The translations under genes were made by a program, and so were the position numbers. From Stenotrophomonas pavanii (GTDB lineage: Bacteria; Pseudomonadota; Gammaproteobacteria; Xanthomonadales; Xanthomonadaceae), in NCBI RefSeq assembly GCF_900101175.1, contig NZ_FNFQ01000002.1, positions 306,203 through 370,202 on the forward strand: a stretch of 64,000 bases of DNA, in the 5' to 3' direction. The number at the start of each line of letters is the position of its first letter. The stretch's first letter is position 1. Below the pieces are notes generated by a model. The model saw only the letters and a list, made by a program, of their open reading frames with translations, ran no database searches and was not told where the DNA came from. Shown here in pieces: positions 32,745-43,351 of the stretch.

Positions 32745-34865
32745 TCAGGCGCTGCTGCTGGCCGCCAGCAGGCACAGGCTGCGCGGCTGCAGGGTCCAGC
32801 TGCCCGCCTCGTCCGGCTCCACCGGCGTCTCATCGGTCTGCAGCAGTACGCGCCGGAACGACAACGCCTCGTCCGAGACCCGGAACTGCTGCGGCTGGTC
32901 GCCGGCATTCAGCAGCAGTGCAAGGCTGACATGCCGCCCCGGCTCGCGCAGGCCGCTGTCGGGGCTGCGACCGTCCAGGATGATCAGCAGCGCCCGCAGC
33001 GCCGGATCGTGCCAGTCCGCCGCCTCCATCGCGCGGCCATCAGGGTGCCGCCAGTCGATATCACGCAGGCCGAGCGCTTCATCGTATTCACCGCGCAGGA
33101 ACCGGTTCCTGCGCAGCAGGCCGTAGCGCCGCCGCAGCGACAGCGCGCGCCGCACGAACGCCACCTGCGCCTGCGCCGCCGGCTGCGCGGCACGCTCCCA
33201 ATCGATCCAGCTCAGTGGATTGTCCTGGCAGTAGGCGTTGTTGTTGCCCTGCTGCGAATGCCCGAACTCATCGCCGGCCAGCAGCATCGGCGTCCCCTGT
33301 GCCAGCAGCAGCGTGGCCAGCAGGTTGCGCATCTGCCGCGCACGCACCGACAGGATCGCCGGATCATCGGTATCGCCCTCCACCCCATGGTTGCTGGAGA
33401 GGTTGTGCGAATGGCCATCACGGTTGTCTTCGCCGTTGGCTTCGTTGTGGCGATCGTTGTAGCTCACCAGGTCATGCAGGGTGAAGCCGTCGTGTGCGGT
33501 CACCAGGTTGATGCTGGCCGAGGGTCGCCGGCCATGGTGATCGAACAGGTCGGCCGACCCGGTGAAGCGGGTAGCGAATTCCGGCAGCTGCCCGCCATCT
33601 CCGCGCCACAGCGCGCGCACCGTATCGCGGAAGCGGTCGTTCCATTCCGCCCACCCCGGCGGGAACTGGCCCAGCTGGTAGCCCCCCGGGCCGATGTCCC
33701 ATGGCTCGGCAATCAGCTTCACCTGGCTCAGGATCGGGTCCTGGCGCACGGCGTCAAGGAAGCTGCCCGACGCATCGAAGCCATGCCGCTCACGGCCGAG
33801 GATGGTGGCCAGGTCGAAACGGAACCCGTCCACCCGCATCTCGGTCACCCAGTAGCGCAGCGAGTCCATCACCATGCGGAGCGCGCCGGCGTTGGTCAGG
33901 TCGAACGTGTTGCCGGTGCCGGTATCGTTGATGTAATAGCGGCGATCATCGGCCAGGCGGTAGTAGCTGGCGTTGTCGATGCCCTTGAACGACAGCGTGG
34001 GGCCCAGCTCGTTGCCCTCGGCGGTGTGGTTGTAGACCACGTCCAGGATCACCTCGATGCCGGCGTTGTGCAGCCGCGCGACCATCTGCTTGAACTCGGC
34101 CACCGTACCCAGCGACAGGTAGCGCGGTTGCGGCGCGAAGAAGCCGATGGTGTTGTACCCCCAGTAGTTGCGCAGGCCGCGCTCGAGCAGCTGCTGGTCA
34201 TCCACATAGGCATGCACGGGCAGCAGCTCGATGGCGGTTACGCCGAGGTCGCTGAGATGATCGACCAGCGCGTCATGGCGCAGCGCGGAGAACGTGCCGC
34301 GCTCGGCCAGCGGGACGGCGGGATGCTGCATGGTCAGCCCGCGCACGTGCGCTTCGTAGATCACGCTGCGGTCCCAGGGCGTGGCCGGCGCACGTTCGGC
34401 GCCCCAGCTGAAGGCCGGATCGATCACGGCGCAGCGCGGCATGTAGCCGGCGCTATCGCGGCGGTCGAAGCTGAGGTCGCCATCGCGATGGCCAAGGGTG
34501 TAGCCGAACAGGTGCGGCGCCCATTTCAGTTCACCGACGATCTGCTTGGCGTAGGGGTCCAGCAACAGCTTGTTGGGGTTGAAGCGATGGCCTTCCTCCG
34601 GCGCATACGGGCCATGCACCCGGTAGCCGTAGCGCTGCCCGGGCCGCACATCGGGCAGGTAGCCATGCCAGATCTCATTGGTGTACTCCGGCAGCGCGAT
34701 GCGTTCCACTTCGCGGTTGCGCGCGTCGAACAGGCAGAGTTCGACCCGGGTGGCATGCCGCGAGTACAGCGCGAAGTTCACGCCCAGCCCGTCCCAGGTC
34801 GCCCCCAGCGGGAAGGGCCGCCCTTCGCGCACGCGCGAGGTCTGCGCCCACTTACGGCTGGCCAT
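32745..34865 (-). CDS. glgX: Glycogen debranching enzyme GlgX
   Basis: 706 residues. AGGAGG six bases before the ATG at 34865 fixes the start (MASRKWAQTSRVREGRPFPLGATWDGLGVNFALYS). It has an N-terminal CBM48 domain and a GH13_11 barrel with DVVYNHTAEG, the nucleophile Asp in GFRFDLATILGRE, the acid Glu in KLIAEPWDIG and the TAHDGF motif. It hydrolyses alpha-1,6 branches of glycogen limit dextrins and so feeds maltodextrins to TreY and MalQ. It is the last gene of the operon. Confidence 0.95.
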   Translation of the reverse strand: MASRKWAQTSRVREGRPFPLGATWDGLGVNFALYSRHATRVELCLFDARNREVERIALPEYTNEIWHGYLPDVRPGQRYGYRVHGPYAPEEGHRFNPNKLLLDPYAKQIVGELKWAPHLFGYTLGHRDGDLSFDRRDSAGYMPRCAVIDPAFSWGAERAPATPWDRSVIYEAHVRGLTMQHPAVPLAERGTFSALRHDALVDHLSDLGVTAIELLPVHAYVDDQQLLERGLRNYWGYNTIGFFAPQPRYLSLGTVAEFKQMVARLHNAGIEVILDVVYNHTAEGNELGPTLSFKGIDNASYYRLADDRRYYINDTGTGNTFDLTNAGALRMVMDSLRYWVTEMRVDGFRFDLATILGRERHGFDASGSFLDAVRQDPILSQVKLIAEPWDIGPGGYQLGQFPPGWAEWNDRFRDTVRALWRGDGGQLPEFATRFTGSADLFDHHGRRPSASINLVTAHDGFTLHDLVSYNDRHNEANGEDNRDGHSHNLSSNHGVEGDTDDPAILSVRARQMRNLLATLLLAQGTPMLLAGDEFGHSQQGNNNAYCQDNPLSWIDWERAAQPAAQAQVAFVRRALSLRRRYGLLRRNRFLRGEYDEALGLRDIDWRHPDGRAMEAADWHDPALRALLIILDGRSPDSGLREPGRHVSLALLLNAGDQPQQFRVSDEALSFRRVLLQTDETPVEPDEAGSWTLQPRSLCLLAASSSA

Positions 34866-35022
34866 CGTTTTCCTCCTCGCCACGTGCTGCGGCGATCTCG
34901 GCCTCCACCAGCCGCTCGGCCATGTGCCAGTGCCGCTGCTGCTGGTCGTCCGGGCGCCCCTCGGCTTCCCAGATCTGGTGGGCCAGTGCCTCAATCCGCT
35001 GCCGTCGTTCCCTGCTGTCCAT
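34852..35022 (-). CDS. DUF2934-family small protein
   Basis: 56 residues, MDSRERRQRIEALAHQIWEA...GRPDDQQQRHWHMAERLVEAE. The pattern IxxLAxxIWExxGRPxxxxxxHWxxAExxL is that of the DUF2934 domain. The ATG at 35022 has AGGTAGGG upstream. It overlaps the end of treY by 32 bp and the start of glgX by 14 bp, in a different frame from each. Translational coupling between the two enzymes through this small gene is likely. Its function is unknown. Confidence 0.8.
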   Translation of the reverse strand: MDSRERRQRIEALAHQIWEAEGRPDDQQQRHWHMAERLVEAEIAAARGEEENDGQP

Positions 35023-37564
35023 CCCTACCTGTCTCCTCGTTGATCCATATCGCCAGCGGGCTGCCAGCCAGAAGCCTGCCCACGTCTGTGGTTGCGTTGA
35101 AATGTTCGATGCGCCCGTTCAGGAGGTTGCGCATGGGGCCTGCCGGCAGCCCGCGCAGCGCCACGCCGGTGCCGACGTCGTGCACGGCGTGCAGGCCGGG
35201 ACCGGGCATCGCCGTGTGCGAACCACGCCGCACGATCACCAGCAACACCTGTGCCTCGTGGCTGCGCGTGAACGCCAGCCACGGCGAGCGCGCGGGCACC
35301 GACAACGGCTGCAGCTGGCCGCACAGGAACAGGTGCGGGTGCGTGCGGCGGCAATCCAGCAGTTGCCGCAGCAGGAATGCCTTGATGCCACCGTCGTGCC
35401 AGTCCTCCAGCAGCGCCGGCCACGCGCGCGTGTCGCGCAGCCACGCCTGCCGCGCCGGGTAGTCCACGGCACGCCGGTTGTCCGGGTCGACCAGGCTCAG
35501 GTCCCAGCCTTCCCCGCCCTGGTAAAGGTCAGGCACGCCGGGCAGGCAGTGCTGCAGGCACAGCTGCGCCAGGCCGTTGCAGGCGCCTGCCGGCGCGATG
35601 CGTGCCACGAAGGTCGCCAGCGCCTCGCGCACCGGGTGCAGGGGCGCTGCGTCCAGCAGCGCGCGCAGCCATTGCGCGGCGGCCTCCTCTACAGCCACGT
35701 TGGGGTCAGACCAGCTGCTGACCCGCTTGCCCTCGCGCAATGCCTTGGTCAGCCACTGCACCATCCTCGATGCGAAGTCGGCGCCGGGGGCCCCGTGCAT
35801 CGGCCACGCCGCCACGAGGGCCTGCCACAGCGCGTACGCCTCGGCACCCGGCAACGGCACCGGCATGCCGGCCGTGGCCGCCATCCGGCGCCAGCACTGG
35901 ACCGCGCCCTGCCACTCCCTCGGGCAGGTGCTGAGCACCGCCAGTCGCGCCCGGCTGTCCGCGCCCCGCTTGTGATCGTGGGTGGCCAGCGCCAGCAATG
36001 CCCTGGGATGGCGACGCAGGCGCGCCGTGGCTTGTTCCAGCAGCGCGCGCCCCTGCATGCCCAGCCGCTGCGGATCACTGCCGACGTCGTTGCGCGAGAG
36101 CAACCTGAAATAGCGATAGAACCCGGTGTCTTCCACCGACTTGGCATTCAACGGCGCGGCCAGTTGACCGAAACGCACCCGCAGTGCGCGCTCGGCCTGC
36201 GCCTCGCCGGGAAGCACTGCCAGCAGCAGGTCCAGCGCCGCGCGTGCCGCACCGTCCAGCGCCTGGCGCGCTGCAGCGCCGGCGTCGGCCAGCGCCTTTC
36301 GTTCACCCGCCCCCTGCAGCGAATAGGGCCGGTAGGTGCGGTAATGCCCCAGCACTGAAGCCAATGCGCGGGCCAGCGCAGCCACTCCGATATCGGCTTC
36401 GGCCAGCCGTGGCTGCAGGACCTGCTGCGCGCTGCGCAGCAGTCGCTGGAAGTCGGCATGAAGGCCTTGGCGCAGCAACATGGCGCGGGCGTCCTGCTGG
36501 ATCCGGTCGAAGCTGCGCGGGTCACCGCCCAGCGCCTGCCACGTGCGCGAAAGCGCGGGTGCAGCCGCCGGATCGTGCAACCAGGCACCGGCCTGGTCCA
36601 TGAAGTCATAGCCGGTGGTGCCGTCGCAGGCCCAGTCGTCGGGCAGCTGCTCGCCCTCGGCCAGTATCTTCTCCACATGCAGGCTGACGGCCTGCGGCTC
36701 ACGACCGCCGGCCGCGCAGGCGGCGTCGAGCGATTGACGCAGGCGCTGCAGGTACGCGCCCGGGGAGGACAGGCCATCCACGTGGTCGATGCGCAGGCCG
36801 TCCACCCATCCCTCGCGTACCAGCCGCAGCGGCAGCGCATGCACTGCGTCGAACACATCCTCGCGCTCCACCCGCAGCGCGGCCAGTTCGTTGATATCGA
36901 AAAAGCGCCGGTAGTTCACCTGATCGCCGGCCGTGCGCCACCAGGCCAGCCGGTAGTGCTGCCGCTGCAGCAGCGTGTGCAACCGTTCAACACTGCGATT
37001 GCAGCGCTCGGCCCACGCCAGCCACTGCGCGGGCTCCAGCGGATGGCTGCGCGGCGACAACGGCAATGCCAGCCCATGGTGGCGCAGCACGGGCCGTGCG
37101 TTGTCCACCACCACGCGCACCACGCCGTCGCGCACGGCGTCGTGCAACGGCCGGTCCAGTACAGGCAGCCAGAGCCGGCCCTCGCAGCCCGGCGCCTCCC
37201 AGTCGATATCAAACCATGCTGCGTGCGGGCTTCGAGGCCCGTGCATCAGCACATCGCTCCACCACGGGCTGTGCGGGGACGCCGCCAGATGGTTGGGAAC
37301 GATGTCCAGGATCAGGCCCATGCCATGCGCGCGCGTCACTTCCGCCAGCTGCCTGAAGCCCGCTTCACCGCCCAGTTCCGGATTGATGCGAGCCGGGTCG
37401 ATGCCATCGTACCCATGCGTCGACCCGGGCACCGCCGCAGCGATCGGTGACAGGTAAAGGTGGCTGACGCCCAGCGCGGCGTAGTACGGCACCTGCGCGG
37501 CAGCCGCCCCGAGGTCGAAGCCTGCGTGCAGCTGCAGGCGCGCGGTGGCACGCAACCCCGTCAT
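34991..37564 (-). CDS. treY: Maltooligosyltrehalose synthase TreY
   Basis: 857 residues from an ATG that overlaps the malQ stop (ATGA). The GH13_26 family pattern is present: RLQLHAGFDLGAAAAQVPYYAALGVSHLYLSPI, GSTHGYDGIDPARINPELGG, ILDIVPNHLA, and the catalytic Asp in GWVDGLRIDHVDGL. It converts the reducing end of maltodextrin into a trehalose unit that TreZ then releases. Confidence 0.95.
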   Translation of the reverse strand: MTGLRATARLQLHAGFDLGAAAAQVPYYAALGVSHLYLSPIAAAVPGSTHGYDGIDPARINPELGGEAGFRQLAEVTRAHGMGLILDIVPNHLAASPHSPWWSDVLMHGPRSPHAAWFDIDWEAPGCEGRLWLPVLDRPLHDAVRDGVVRVVVDNARPVLRHHGLALPLSPRSHPLEPAQWLAWAERCNRSVERLHTLLQRQHYRLAWWRTAGDQVNYRRFFDINELAALRVEREDVFDAVHALPLRLVREGWVDGLRIDHVDGLSSPGAYLQRLRQSLDAACAAGGREPQAVSLHVEKILAEGEQLPDDWACDGTTGYDFMDQAGAWLHDPAAAPALSRTWQALGGDPRSFDRIQQDARAMLLRQGLHADFQRLLRSAQQVLQPRLAEADIGVAALARALASVLGHYRTYRPYSLQGAGERKALADAGAAARQALDGAARAALDLLLAVLPGEAQAERALRVRFGQLAAPLNAKSVEDTGFYRYFRLLSRNDVGSDPQRLGMQGRALLEQATARLRRHPRALLALATHDHKRGADSRARLAVLSTCPREWQGAVQCWRRMAATAGMPVPLPGAEAYALWQALVAAWPMHGAPGADFASRMVQWLTKALREGKRVSSWSDPNVAVEEAAAQWLRALLDAAPLHPVREALATFVARIAPAGACNGLAQLCLQHCLPGVPDLYQGGEGWDLSLVDPDNRRAVDYPARQAWLRDTRAWPALLEDWHDGGIKAFLLRQLLDCRRTHPHLFLCGQLQPLSVPARSPWLAFTRSHEAQVLLVIVRRGSHTAMPGPGLHAVHDVGTGVALRGLPAGPMRNLLNGRIEHFNATTDVGRLLAGSPLAIWINEETGRDGQQGTTAAD

Positions 37565-39405
37565 TGCCCGGTCCTGCGGCGCGTGGCACTCAGGCGCGCC
37601 ACGCGCGCATCGACAGCGTCAACATCCCACGTCGGCGGCAGGCGGCGGCGCCAGTTGGGATGGCCGTCGACGGTGCCTGGCAGGTTCACCTGTGCGCGAC
37701 CGCCCAGCGCGTCTTCCAGCGGCAGCAACGCCAGCCGGGACGCCGAGTGGGCGACCAGTGACAGCGCCCTGGCGTCCAGCGGCGCGCCCTCGCCGCCGGC
37801 TGCTGCAGACAGTGCCTGTGCGTCGCTGGCGCGCGCGCTCAGTGCCGCTGGCAGGTCCGCCAGCTCGCCCAGGCGTGCACGCCAGCGCAGGTCACGCCCG
37901 CGCAGCCAGCCGGCCAGCGGCGGCAGATCATGGGTGGAGGGCATCGCCACTGCATCGCGGCGCCACTGCGGCGCCGGCAGGAAGCGCGCGCCGTTGCGGG
38001 CAAACGGCAGGACCTCGATGCCCAGAATGCCCCGGGCTGCCAGCCGCTGGCGCATGCCCGGCGGAACCACGCCCAGGTCTTCGCCGATCAGCACGCAGCG
38101 ATGCCGCCAGGACTCCAGCACCAGCAGGTTGATCAGATCATCGAACGGATAGCGCAGGTACACCCCCTGCCCGGCGCCCGCGCCACGGGGCAGCACCCAC
38201 AGCCGCAGCAGGCCCAGGATGTGATCGATGCGCAGGCCGCCGCGGTCGGCCATCACGGCGCGCAGCACGCGGAGGAAGGGTGCGAAGCCCTCCCGCTGCA
38301 ACGCCATCGGTGACCAGCTGGTGATGCCCCAGGCCTGGCCGAGCGGATTGAACGCATCGGGCGGCGCACCCAGTTCAAGTCCCTGCAGCAGATCAGCCCC
38401 ACCGGTGCGTGCCTCCACGCCCTGCGGCGCGCAGCCCACGGCCAGGTCGGCAATCAACCCGATCGAGGCGCCCTGGTCGCGCAGCGTGGCGTGCACCTGC
38501 GCCCAGCCCTGCCGTGCCACCCACTGCGCAAACGCATGGTCGTCCGCGCTGCCGGTGAACCGGTCGGCGGCATGCTGGCAATAGTCCCGCAGCGGATCGC
38601 CCTGCATGGCACGCCAGGTTTCGATCTGCGCGTGCTGCGCCGGTGCCTGCGCTGCAATCCAGTGGCGAACCTGCCGCATCCAGCGCCACTTCACTGCCGC
38701 CGAGTGCGGCCAGTCGATGCGACGTGCGGCAGTCCCCGCTTCCACCGCCGCCGCCAGCGCCTCGTCCCCGCCCAGCACGCTATGGGCAGCCTCGGGCAGC
38801 ACCTGCGGCAGGGAGACCTGCAGCGGGTCGAGCCAGCGCCGGTCGCTGGGCGAATAGGGGCTGTAGCCCGGGCCCGGTGGCAAGCCGGCGTGCAGCGGGC
38901 TCAACGCCAGTGCGTCGCCGCCATGCCGGTGCAGCAGCTCGCTCCACCGTGCACAGCCGGCACTGTCACCGATGCCGGCATCGCCAGGGGCGCGCAGGCT
39001 GTACACCTGCGCCGACAGGCCCCAGCCGCGCAGCGTGCCCCGCGGCCACCAGGCACGCTGTGGCGCCACCGCAACCGCCTGTTGCCGGTCGCCCCGGCGC
39101 CACTGCCAGTAACCCGGCTGGTCCGGCACGCGCCAGCGGCCCTGCGCATCGGCACGGGCGGGCAGCACTGCGCCCTGCTCATCCACCCAGCTCGCTGCGC
39201 CGGCTGCCTCCGGCATCGCCAGCAGCTGTCCGCAGCAGGCCGTGCGCAGGCCAGCGTACTCGGGCACCGTCTCGCAATGCAGCCCCTCCAGCACGGCGCG
39301 CAGCACGTCCGGCGCGACCTCGCGCGCGGCACCGGCCACGTCGGTCCAGCGGACCAGCAGGCCCGCACGGCGGGCCGTTTCGCGCACCGCTGCATCCGTG
39401 CTCAT
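37561..39405 (-). CDS. malQ: 4-alpha-glucanotransferase MalQ
   Basis: 614 residues from an ATG that overlaps the treZ stop (ATGA); an in-frame extension to 39537 is rejected. The GH77 features are LRGWGLSAQVYSLRAPGDAGIGD, YSPYSPSDRRWLDPL, the nucleophile Asp in GGLRIDHILGL, the Glu in VLIGEDLGVVPPG and STHDLPPLAGW. It shuffles glucan chains to give substrates for TreY. Confidence 0.94.
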   Translation of the reverse strand: MSTDAAVRETARRAGLLVRWTDVAGAAREVAPDVLRAVLEGLHCETVPEYAGLRTACCGQLLAMPEAAGAASWVDEQGAVLPARADAQGRWRVPDQPGYWQWRRGDRQQAVAVAPQRAWWPRGTLRGWGLSAQVYSLRAPGDAGIGDSAGCARWSELLHRHGGDALALSPLHAGLPPGPGYSPYSPSDRRWLDPLQVSLPQVLPEAAHSVLGGDEALAAAVEAGTAARRIDWPHSAAVKWRWMRQVRHWIAAQAPAQHAQIETWRAMQGDPLRDYCQHAADRFTGSADDHAFAQWVARQGWAQVHATLRDQGASIGLIADLAVGCAPQGVEARTGGADLLQGLELGAPPDAFNPLGQAWGITSWSPMALQREGFAPFLRVLRAVMADRGGLRIDHILGLLRLWVLPRGAGAGQGVYLRYPFDDLINLLVLESWRHRCVLIGEDLGVVPPGMRQRLAARGILGIEVLPFARNGARFLPAPQWRRDAVAMPSTHDLPPLAGWLRGRDLRWRARLGELADLPAALSARASDAQALSAAAGGEGAPLDARALSLVAHSASRLALLPLEDALGGRAQVNLPGTVDGHPNWRRRLPPTWDVDAVDARVARLSATRRRTGQ

Positions 39406-41120
39406 GCGGCGATCCAGCAGGCCAGCACGCCGCCGCCTGCCGGCAGCATCCCGGCCGCGTCCGGACCCACGACGCAGTCGCCGGGCGGCACCGCATGCGC
39501 CACCGGCACAGGGCCCACGTTGATCGCGATCCACCATTGGCCCGAGGGCAACTGCCAGCCCGCCTGCACCGCGCCTTGGCCCAGCACGCGCGCGCCCAGC
39601 GACCGCGCCTGCAGCAGGCCCGGCTGCAGATAGCGCCTGCGCAGGCCGAGGAACTCACCCGTGCAGCGCAGCCAGTGCTGCGACCAGGGATCATCGCCAG
39701 GCGGCGGCGTGTACGACGCCTGCAGGGTCGCCGCATCGTTCGGGTCCGGAATACGCGCGCGCGCGGCGGCGTCGGCAAAGGCGCTGAAACCGGAGAACTC
39801 ACGGCGACGCCCTTCACGCACCGCCTCGTCCAGCGGCGGCGCGTAGTCGGTGAAGAACAGGAAGGGCGATTGCACCTGCCACGGTTCGCCCATGAACAGC
39901 AGCGGGATCATCGGCGTCAGCAGGGTCAGTGCCAGCGCCGCGCGCAGCGGCGCAGGATCGGTCAGCATCGACAGGCGCTCGCCGAAAGCGCGGTTGCCCA
40001 CCTGGTCATGGTTCTGCGCGAATACCACAAAACGCGCGGGCGACAGGTCGGCGCTGGGTTCGCCGCGGGGATCGCCGCGTAGGTCCGGTTCGCCCTGCCA
40101 GGCGAATCCCTCGGCCAGGCAGCGGGCCAGCAGTGCTTCGGCGCGACCGGCATAGGCCGCGTAATAGCCCTCCTGCTCGCCGGTCAGCATCACGTGCAGC
40201 GCATTGTGGAAGTCATCGTTCCACTGTCCCTGGTAGGCGCCGCGCAGCCAGCGCGCCTGGTTGCGTTCGTTCTCCAGCACCACGTGCGCGTGCGGGGCCA
40301 CCGCACGTACCTCGTCGGCCAGTTGCTGCAGGAAACGGTCATCGTCAATGGCGTGCACCGCATCCAGGCGCAGCCCGTCGACGCCATAGTCGCGCAGCCA
40401 CATCAGCGCATTGTCGATGAAGAACCGCCGCACCCAGGGCTGGCGGAAGTCGATGGCCTCGCCCCACGGCGTGCTGCGATCGTCACGGAAGAACCCGCGC
40501 GCGTAGTCGCGCAGGTGGTTGCCCTGCGGCCCGAAGTGGTTGTAGACCACATCCAGCAGCACCGACAGCCCTGCATCGTGCGCCGCCTCGATGAAGGTCC
40601 TCAGCGCTGCCGGCCCGCCGTAGGCATGGGCCGGCGCATACGGGAACACGCCGTCGTAGCCCCAGTTGCGCTGCCCGGGAAACTGCGCGACCGGCATCAG
40701 TTCGATGGCGGTAACGCCCAGCGCCGCCAGCAGCGGCAGCTGCGCAGCCAGCGCAGCGAAGCCGCCGCCCGCTTCGATATGCACTTCATAGATCACCAGG
40801 TCCTGCCAGGCATGCCCGTGCCAGGCAGGCCGCGCTGCCTCCGTATCCAGCACCACCGCGCTGTCGCCGTCGATGCCGTCCGGCTGCCAGCGCGAGGCCG
40901 GGTCGGGTACGTCCTGGCCGGAAGGCAGGCGGAACCGGTACCGGTCGCCGTGCGATGCTGGCGTTCGCAGCCAGTGGCAGCCGTCCGGGTCGCGTTGCAT
41001 CGGTCGCTGCGTGCCGTGCAGGCACAGCGCCATCGCGACTGCGTCCGGTGCCCATACGCGGAACTCCACCCCGCCACCGGCCACAGGCCATGCGCCCAGG
41101 CGCGGCGCGACTGTCGTCAT
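39402..41120 (-). CDS. treZ: Maltooligosyltrehalose trehalohydrolase TreZ
   Basis: 572 residues from an ATG that overlaps the glgB stop (ATGA). It has an N-terminal CBM48 domain ([17 protein letters not shown]) and a GH13_10 barrel with [19 protein letters not shown], the nucleophile in [16 protein letters not shown], the acid Glu in [13 protein letters not shown] and [12 protein letters not shown]. It releases trehalose from TreY's product. Confidence 0.95.
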   Translation of the reverse strand: MTTVAPRLGAWPVAGGGVEFRVWAPDAVAMALCLHGTQRPMQRDPDGCHWLRTPASHGDRYRFRLPSGQDVPDPASRWQPDGIDGDSAVVLDTEAARPAWHGHAWQDLVIYEVHIEAGGGFAALAAQLPLLAALGVTAIELMPVAQFPGQRNWGYDGVFPYAPAHAYGGPAALRTFIEAAHDAGLSVLLDVVYNHFGPQGNHLRDYARGFFRDDRSTPWGEAIDFRQPWVRRFFIDNALMWLRDYGVDGLRLDAVHAIDDDRFLQQLADEVRAVAPHAHVVLENERNQARWLRGAYQGQWNDDFHNALHVMLTGEQEGYYAAYAGRAEALLARCLAEGFAWQGEPDLRGDPRGEPSADLSPARFVVFAQNHDQVGNRAFGERLSMLTDPAPLRAALALTLLTPMIPLLFMGEPWQVQSPFLFFTDYAPPLDEAVREGRRREFSGFSAFADAAARARIPDPNDAATLQASYTPPPGDDPWSQHWLRCTGEFLGLRRRYLQPGLLQARSLGARVLGQGAVQAGWQLPSGQWWIAINVGPVPVAHAVPPGDCVVGPDAAGMLPAGGGVLACWIAA

Positions 41121-43351
41121 GCATCAACCTGCAGGTACAGCGTGGACAGCGGCGGCAGCGTGAGCCGCAGCGACTGGGCGTGGCCATGCATCGGCCGCGG
41201 CTCGGTATGCACTGCTCCAAGGTTGCCGCTATTGCCGCCGCCGTAGTACGCGCTGTCGGTGTTGAGCCGTTCGCTCCAACGCCCCGGTTGCGGCACGCCG
41301 ACCCGGTAGCCCTCGCGCCGCACCGGGGTGAAGTTGCTCACCACCAGCAGGGTGCGGCCGCTGCCGGCAGGATCCCGGCGGATGAACGCGTAAACGCTGT
41401 TGCGGTTGTCATCGGCCACGCTCCAGTCGAAACCCCGCTCGTCGCGCTCGTCGCGATGCAACGCAGGTTCGGCGCGGAGCACGTTGTTGAGGTCGCCCAC
41501 CAGGCGCGACAGGCCCTGGCCCTCGTTGCTGGCCGCCTGTGCCCAGTCCAGCGCCGCATCGTGCGACCATTCGTGGCCCTGGCCGAACTCACCGCCCATG
41601 AACAGCAGTTTGCTGCCCGGGTGCGCCCACATGAAGCCGTAATACGCGCGCAGCTGGGCCAGCCGCTGCGCTGGCTCGCCGGCCATCTTGGCCAGCAGCG
41701 CCCCCTTGCCGTGCACCACCTCGTCGTGGGACAGCGGCAGCACGAACCGTTCGGAGAAGGCGTAGACCAGGCCGAAGCTGATCTCGCTGTGGTGATGCGG
41801 GCGATGGACCGGGTCGCGCCCCATATACTGCAGGGTGTCGTGCATCCAACCCATGTTCCATTTGTGGGTGAAGCCAAGCCCACCCTCCTCCACCGGCGCG
41901 GTCACCCCCGGCCATGCAGTGGATTCCTCGGCGATCACCAGCACGTCCGGAAAGCGCTCGCGCAGCGTCTGGTTCATCCGCCGCAGGAACGCGACCGCCT
42001 GCAGGTTCTCGCGTCCGCCCTGCTCGTTGGGTATCCACTCGCCCTCGGCACGGCTGTAGTCCCGGTACAGCATCGACGCCACTGCGTCCACGCGCAGACC
42101 GTCGATATGGAAGCGCTCCACCCACTCCAGCGCACTGCCGATCAGGTAGGCAGCCACTTCGTTGCGGCCATAGTTGTAGATCAGCGTGTCCCAGTCGGCG
42201 TGCACGCCTTCGCGCGGGTCGGCGTGCTCGTACAGCGCGGTCCCATCGAACCCGGCCAGGCCATGGGCATCGTTGGGGAAGTGCGCGCTCACCCAGTCCA
42301 CGATCACCCCGATGCCGGCCTGATGGCAGCGGTCCACGAAGCGCGCGAAGGCCTGCGGCGTGCCGTGGCGCGCCGTCGGCGCGTAGATCCCCAGCGGCTG
42401 ATAGCCCCAGGAACCACCGAAAGGATGCTCGCTGACCGGCAACAGTTCGATATGGGTGAAGCCCAGCCCGGCCACGTACGGAATCAACCGGTCGGCCAGG
42501 GCATCCCAGTCGAGCGGCGCACCGTCGTCGCTGCGCTGCCAGGAGCCCGCATGCACTTCATAGATCGACAGCGGTGCGCGGGTTCCGGCCTGGCGGCGGG
42601 CCGCCAACCATGCGTCATCGTGCCACTGCATCGGCACAGCCGAAGGCACCCGCGATGCGGTCGCCGGTGGCAGCTCGGCCCAGCGCGCCATCGGATCGAA
42701 CTTGTCGGGCATCACCCGGCCGTCGGCGCCGACGATGCGGAATTTGTAGCGGGCACCGGCCTGCACGCCCGGCAGGAACAGCTCCCACACGCCGGCGGTG
42801 TGACGCAGCCGCATCGGATGGCGTCGGCCGTCCCACCCGTTGAAATCGCCAACCACGGCGACCCGCCGGGCATTGGGCGCCCACACCGCGAAGCGCACGC
42901 CCGCAATGCCCTGCACCTGCGTCGGCACCGCACCCAGCTGCCGCGCCGCATCGGCATCACCGGCATGGAACCGCTGCAGCAGGGCTTCGTCCAACAGTGG
43001 ACCGAACGCATAGGCATCGTGCACCTGCTCCACGCCCTGTTCGAAATGCAGGGCAAGCAGCGGTATCGCCGCGTCGCCGGCCGCGCCCTCGAACAGGCCG
43101 GGCAACGGGCCGGGGGACAGGTCCCAGCGCCGCCCGTCGTCTGCAATCACCTCGACGCGCTGCGCGTGCGGCACCAGCACGCGCAGCTGGCGTCCGCCTT
43201 CTGGCTGGCGATGCGGGCCCAGCCAGGCGAATGCATCGGCCGGGCGTGCATGGACGAGGTCCTCCAGCGCCGGCGCGACGCGCTGCTCCAATCCCGTCTC
43301 CGTGATCGCTTCATCCTCCAGGGCGGCCAGATGCAGGCTGTCGTGGCTCAT
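41117..43351 (-). CDS. glgB: 1,4-alpha-glucan branching enzyme GlgB
   Basis: 744 residues from the ATG overlapping the glgA stop (ATGA); in-frame sequence up to 43957 is a shadow of glgA. It has N-terminal CBM48 modules ([36 protein letters not shown]) and a GH13_9 barrel: [16 protein letters not shown], the nucleophile in [20 protein letters not shown], the Glu in [14 protein letters not shown] and [11 protein letters not shown]. It makes the alpha-1,6 branches of glycogen. Confidence 0.96.
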   Translation of the reverse strand: MSHDSLHLAALEDEAITETGLEQRVAPALEDLVHARPADAFAWLGPHRQPEGGRQLRVLVPHAQRVEVIADDGRRWDLSPGPLPGLFEGAAGDAAIPLLALHFEQGVEQVHDAYAFGPLLDEALLQRFHAGDADAARQLGAVPTQVQGIAGVRFAVWAPNARRVAVVGDFNGWDGRRHPMRLRHTAGVWELFLPGVQAGARYKFRIVGADGRVMPDKFDPMARWAELPPATASRVPSAVPMQWHDDAWLAARRQAGTRAPLSIYEVHAGSWQRSDDGAPLDWDALADRLIPYVAGLGFTHIELLPVSEHPFGGSWGYQPLGIYAPTARHGTPQAFARFVDRCHQAGIGVIVDWVSAHFPNDAHGLAGFDGTALYEHADPREGVHADWDTLIYNYGRNEVAAYLIGSALEWVERFHIDGLRVDAVASMLYRDYSRAEGEWIPNEQGGRENLQAVAFLRRMNQTLRERFPDVLVIAEESTAWPGVTAPVEEGGLGFTHKWNMGWMHDTLQYMGRDPVHRPHHHSEISFGLVYAFSERFVLPLSHDEVVHGKGALLAKMAGEPAQRLAQLRAYYGFMWAHPGSKLLFMGGEFGQGHEWSHDAALDWAQAASNEGQGLSRLVGDLNNVLRAEPALHRDERDERGFDWSVADDNRNSVYAFIRRDPAGSGRTLLVVSNFTPVRREGYRVGVPQPGRWSERLNTDSAYYGGGNSGNLGAVHTEPRPMHGHAQSLRLTLPPLSTLYLQVDA

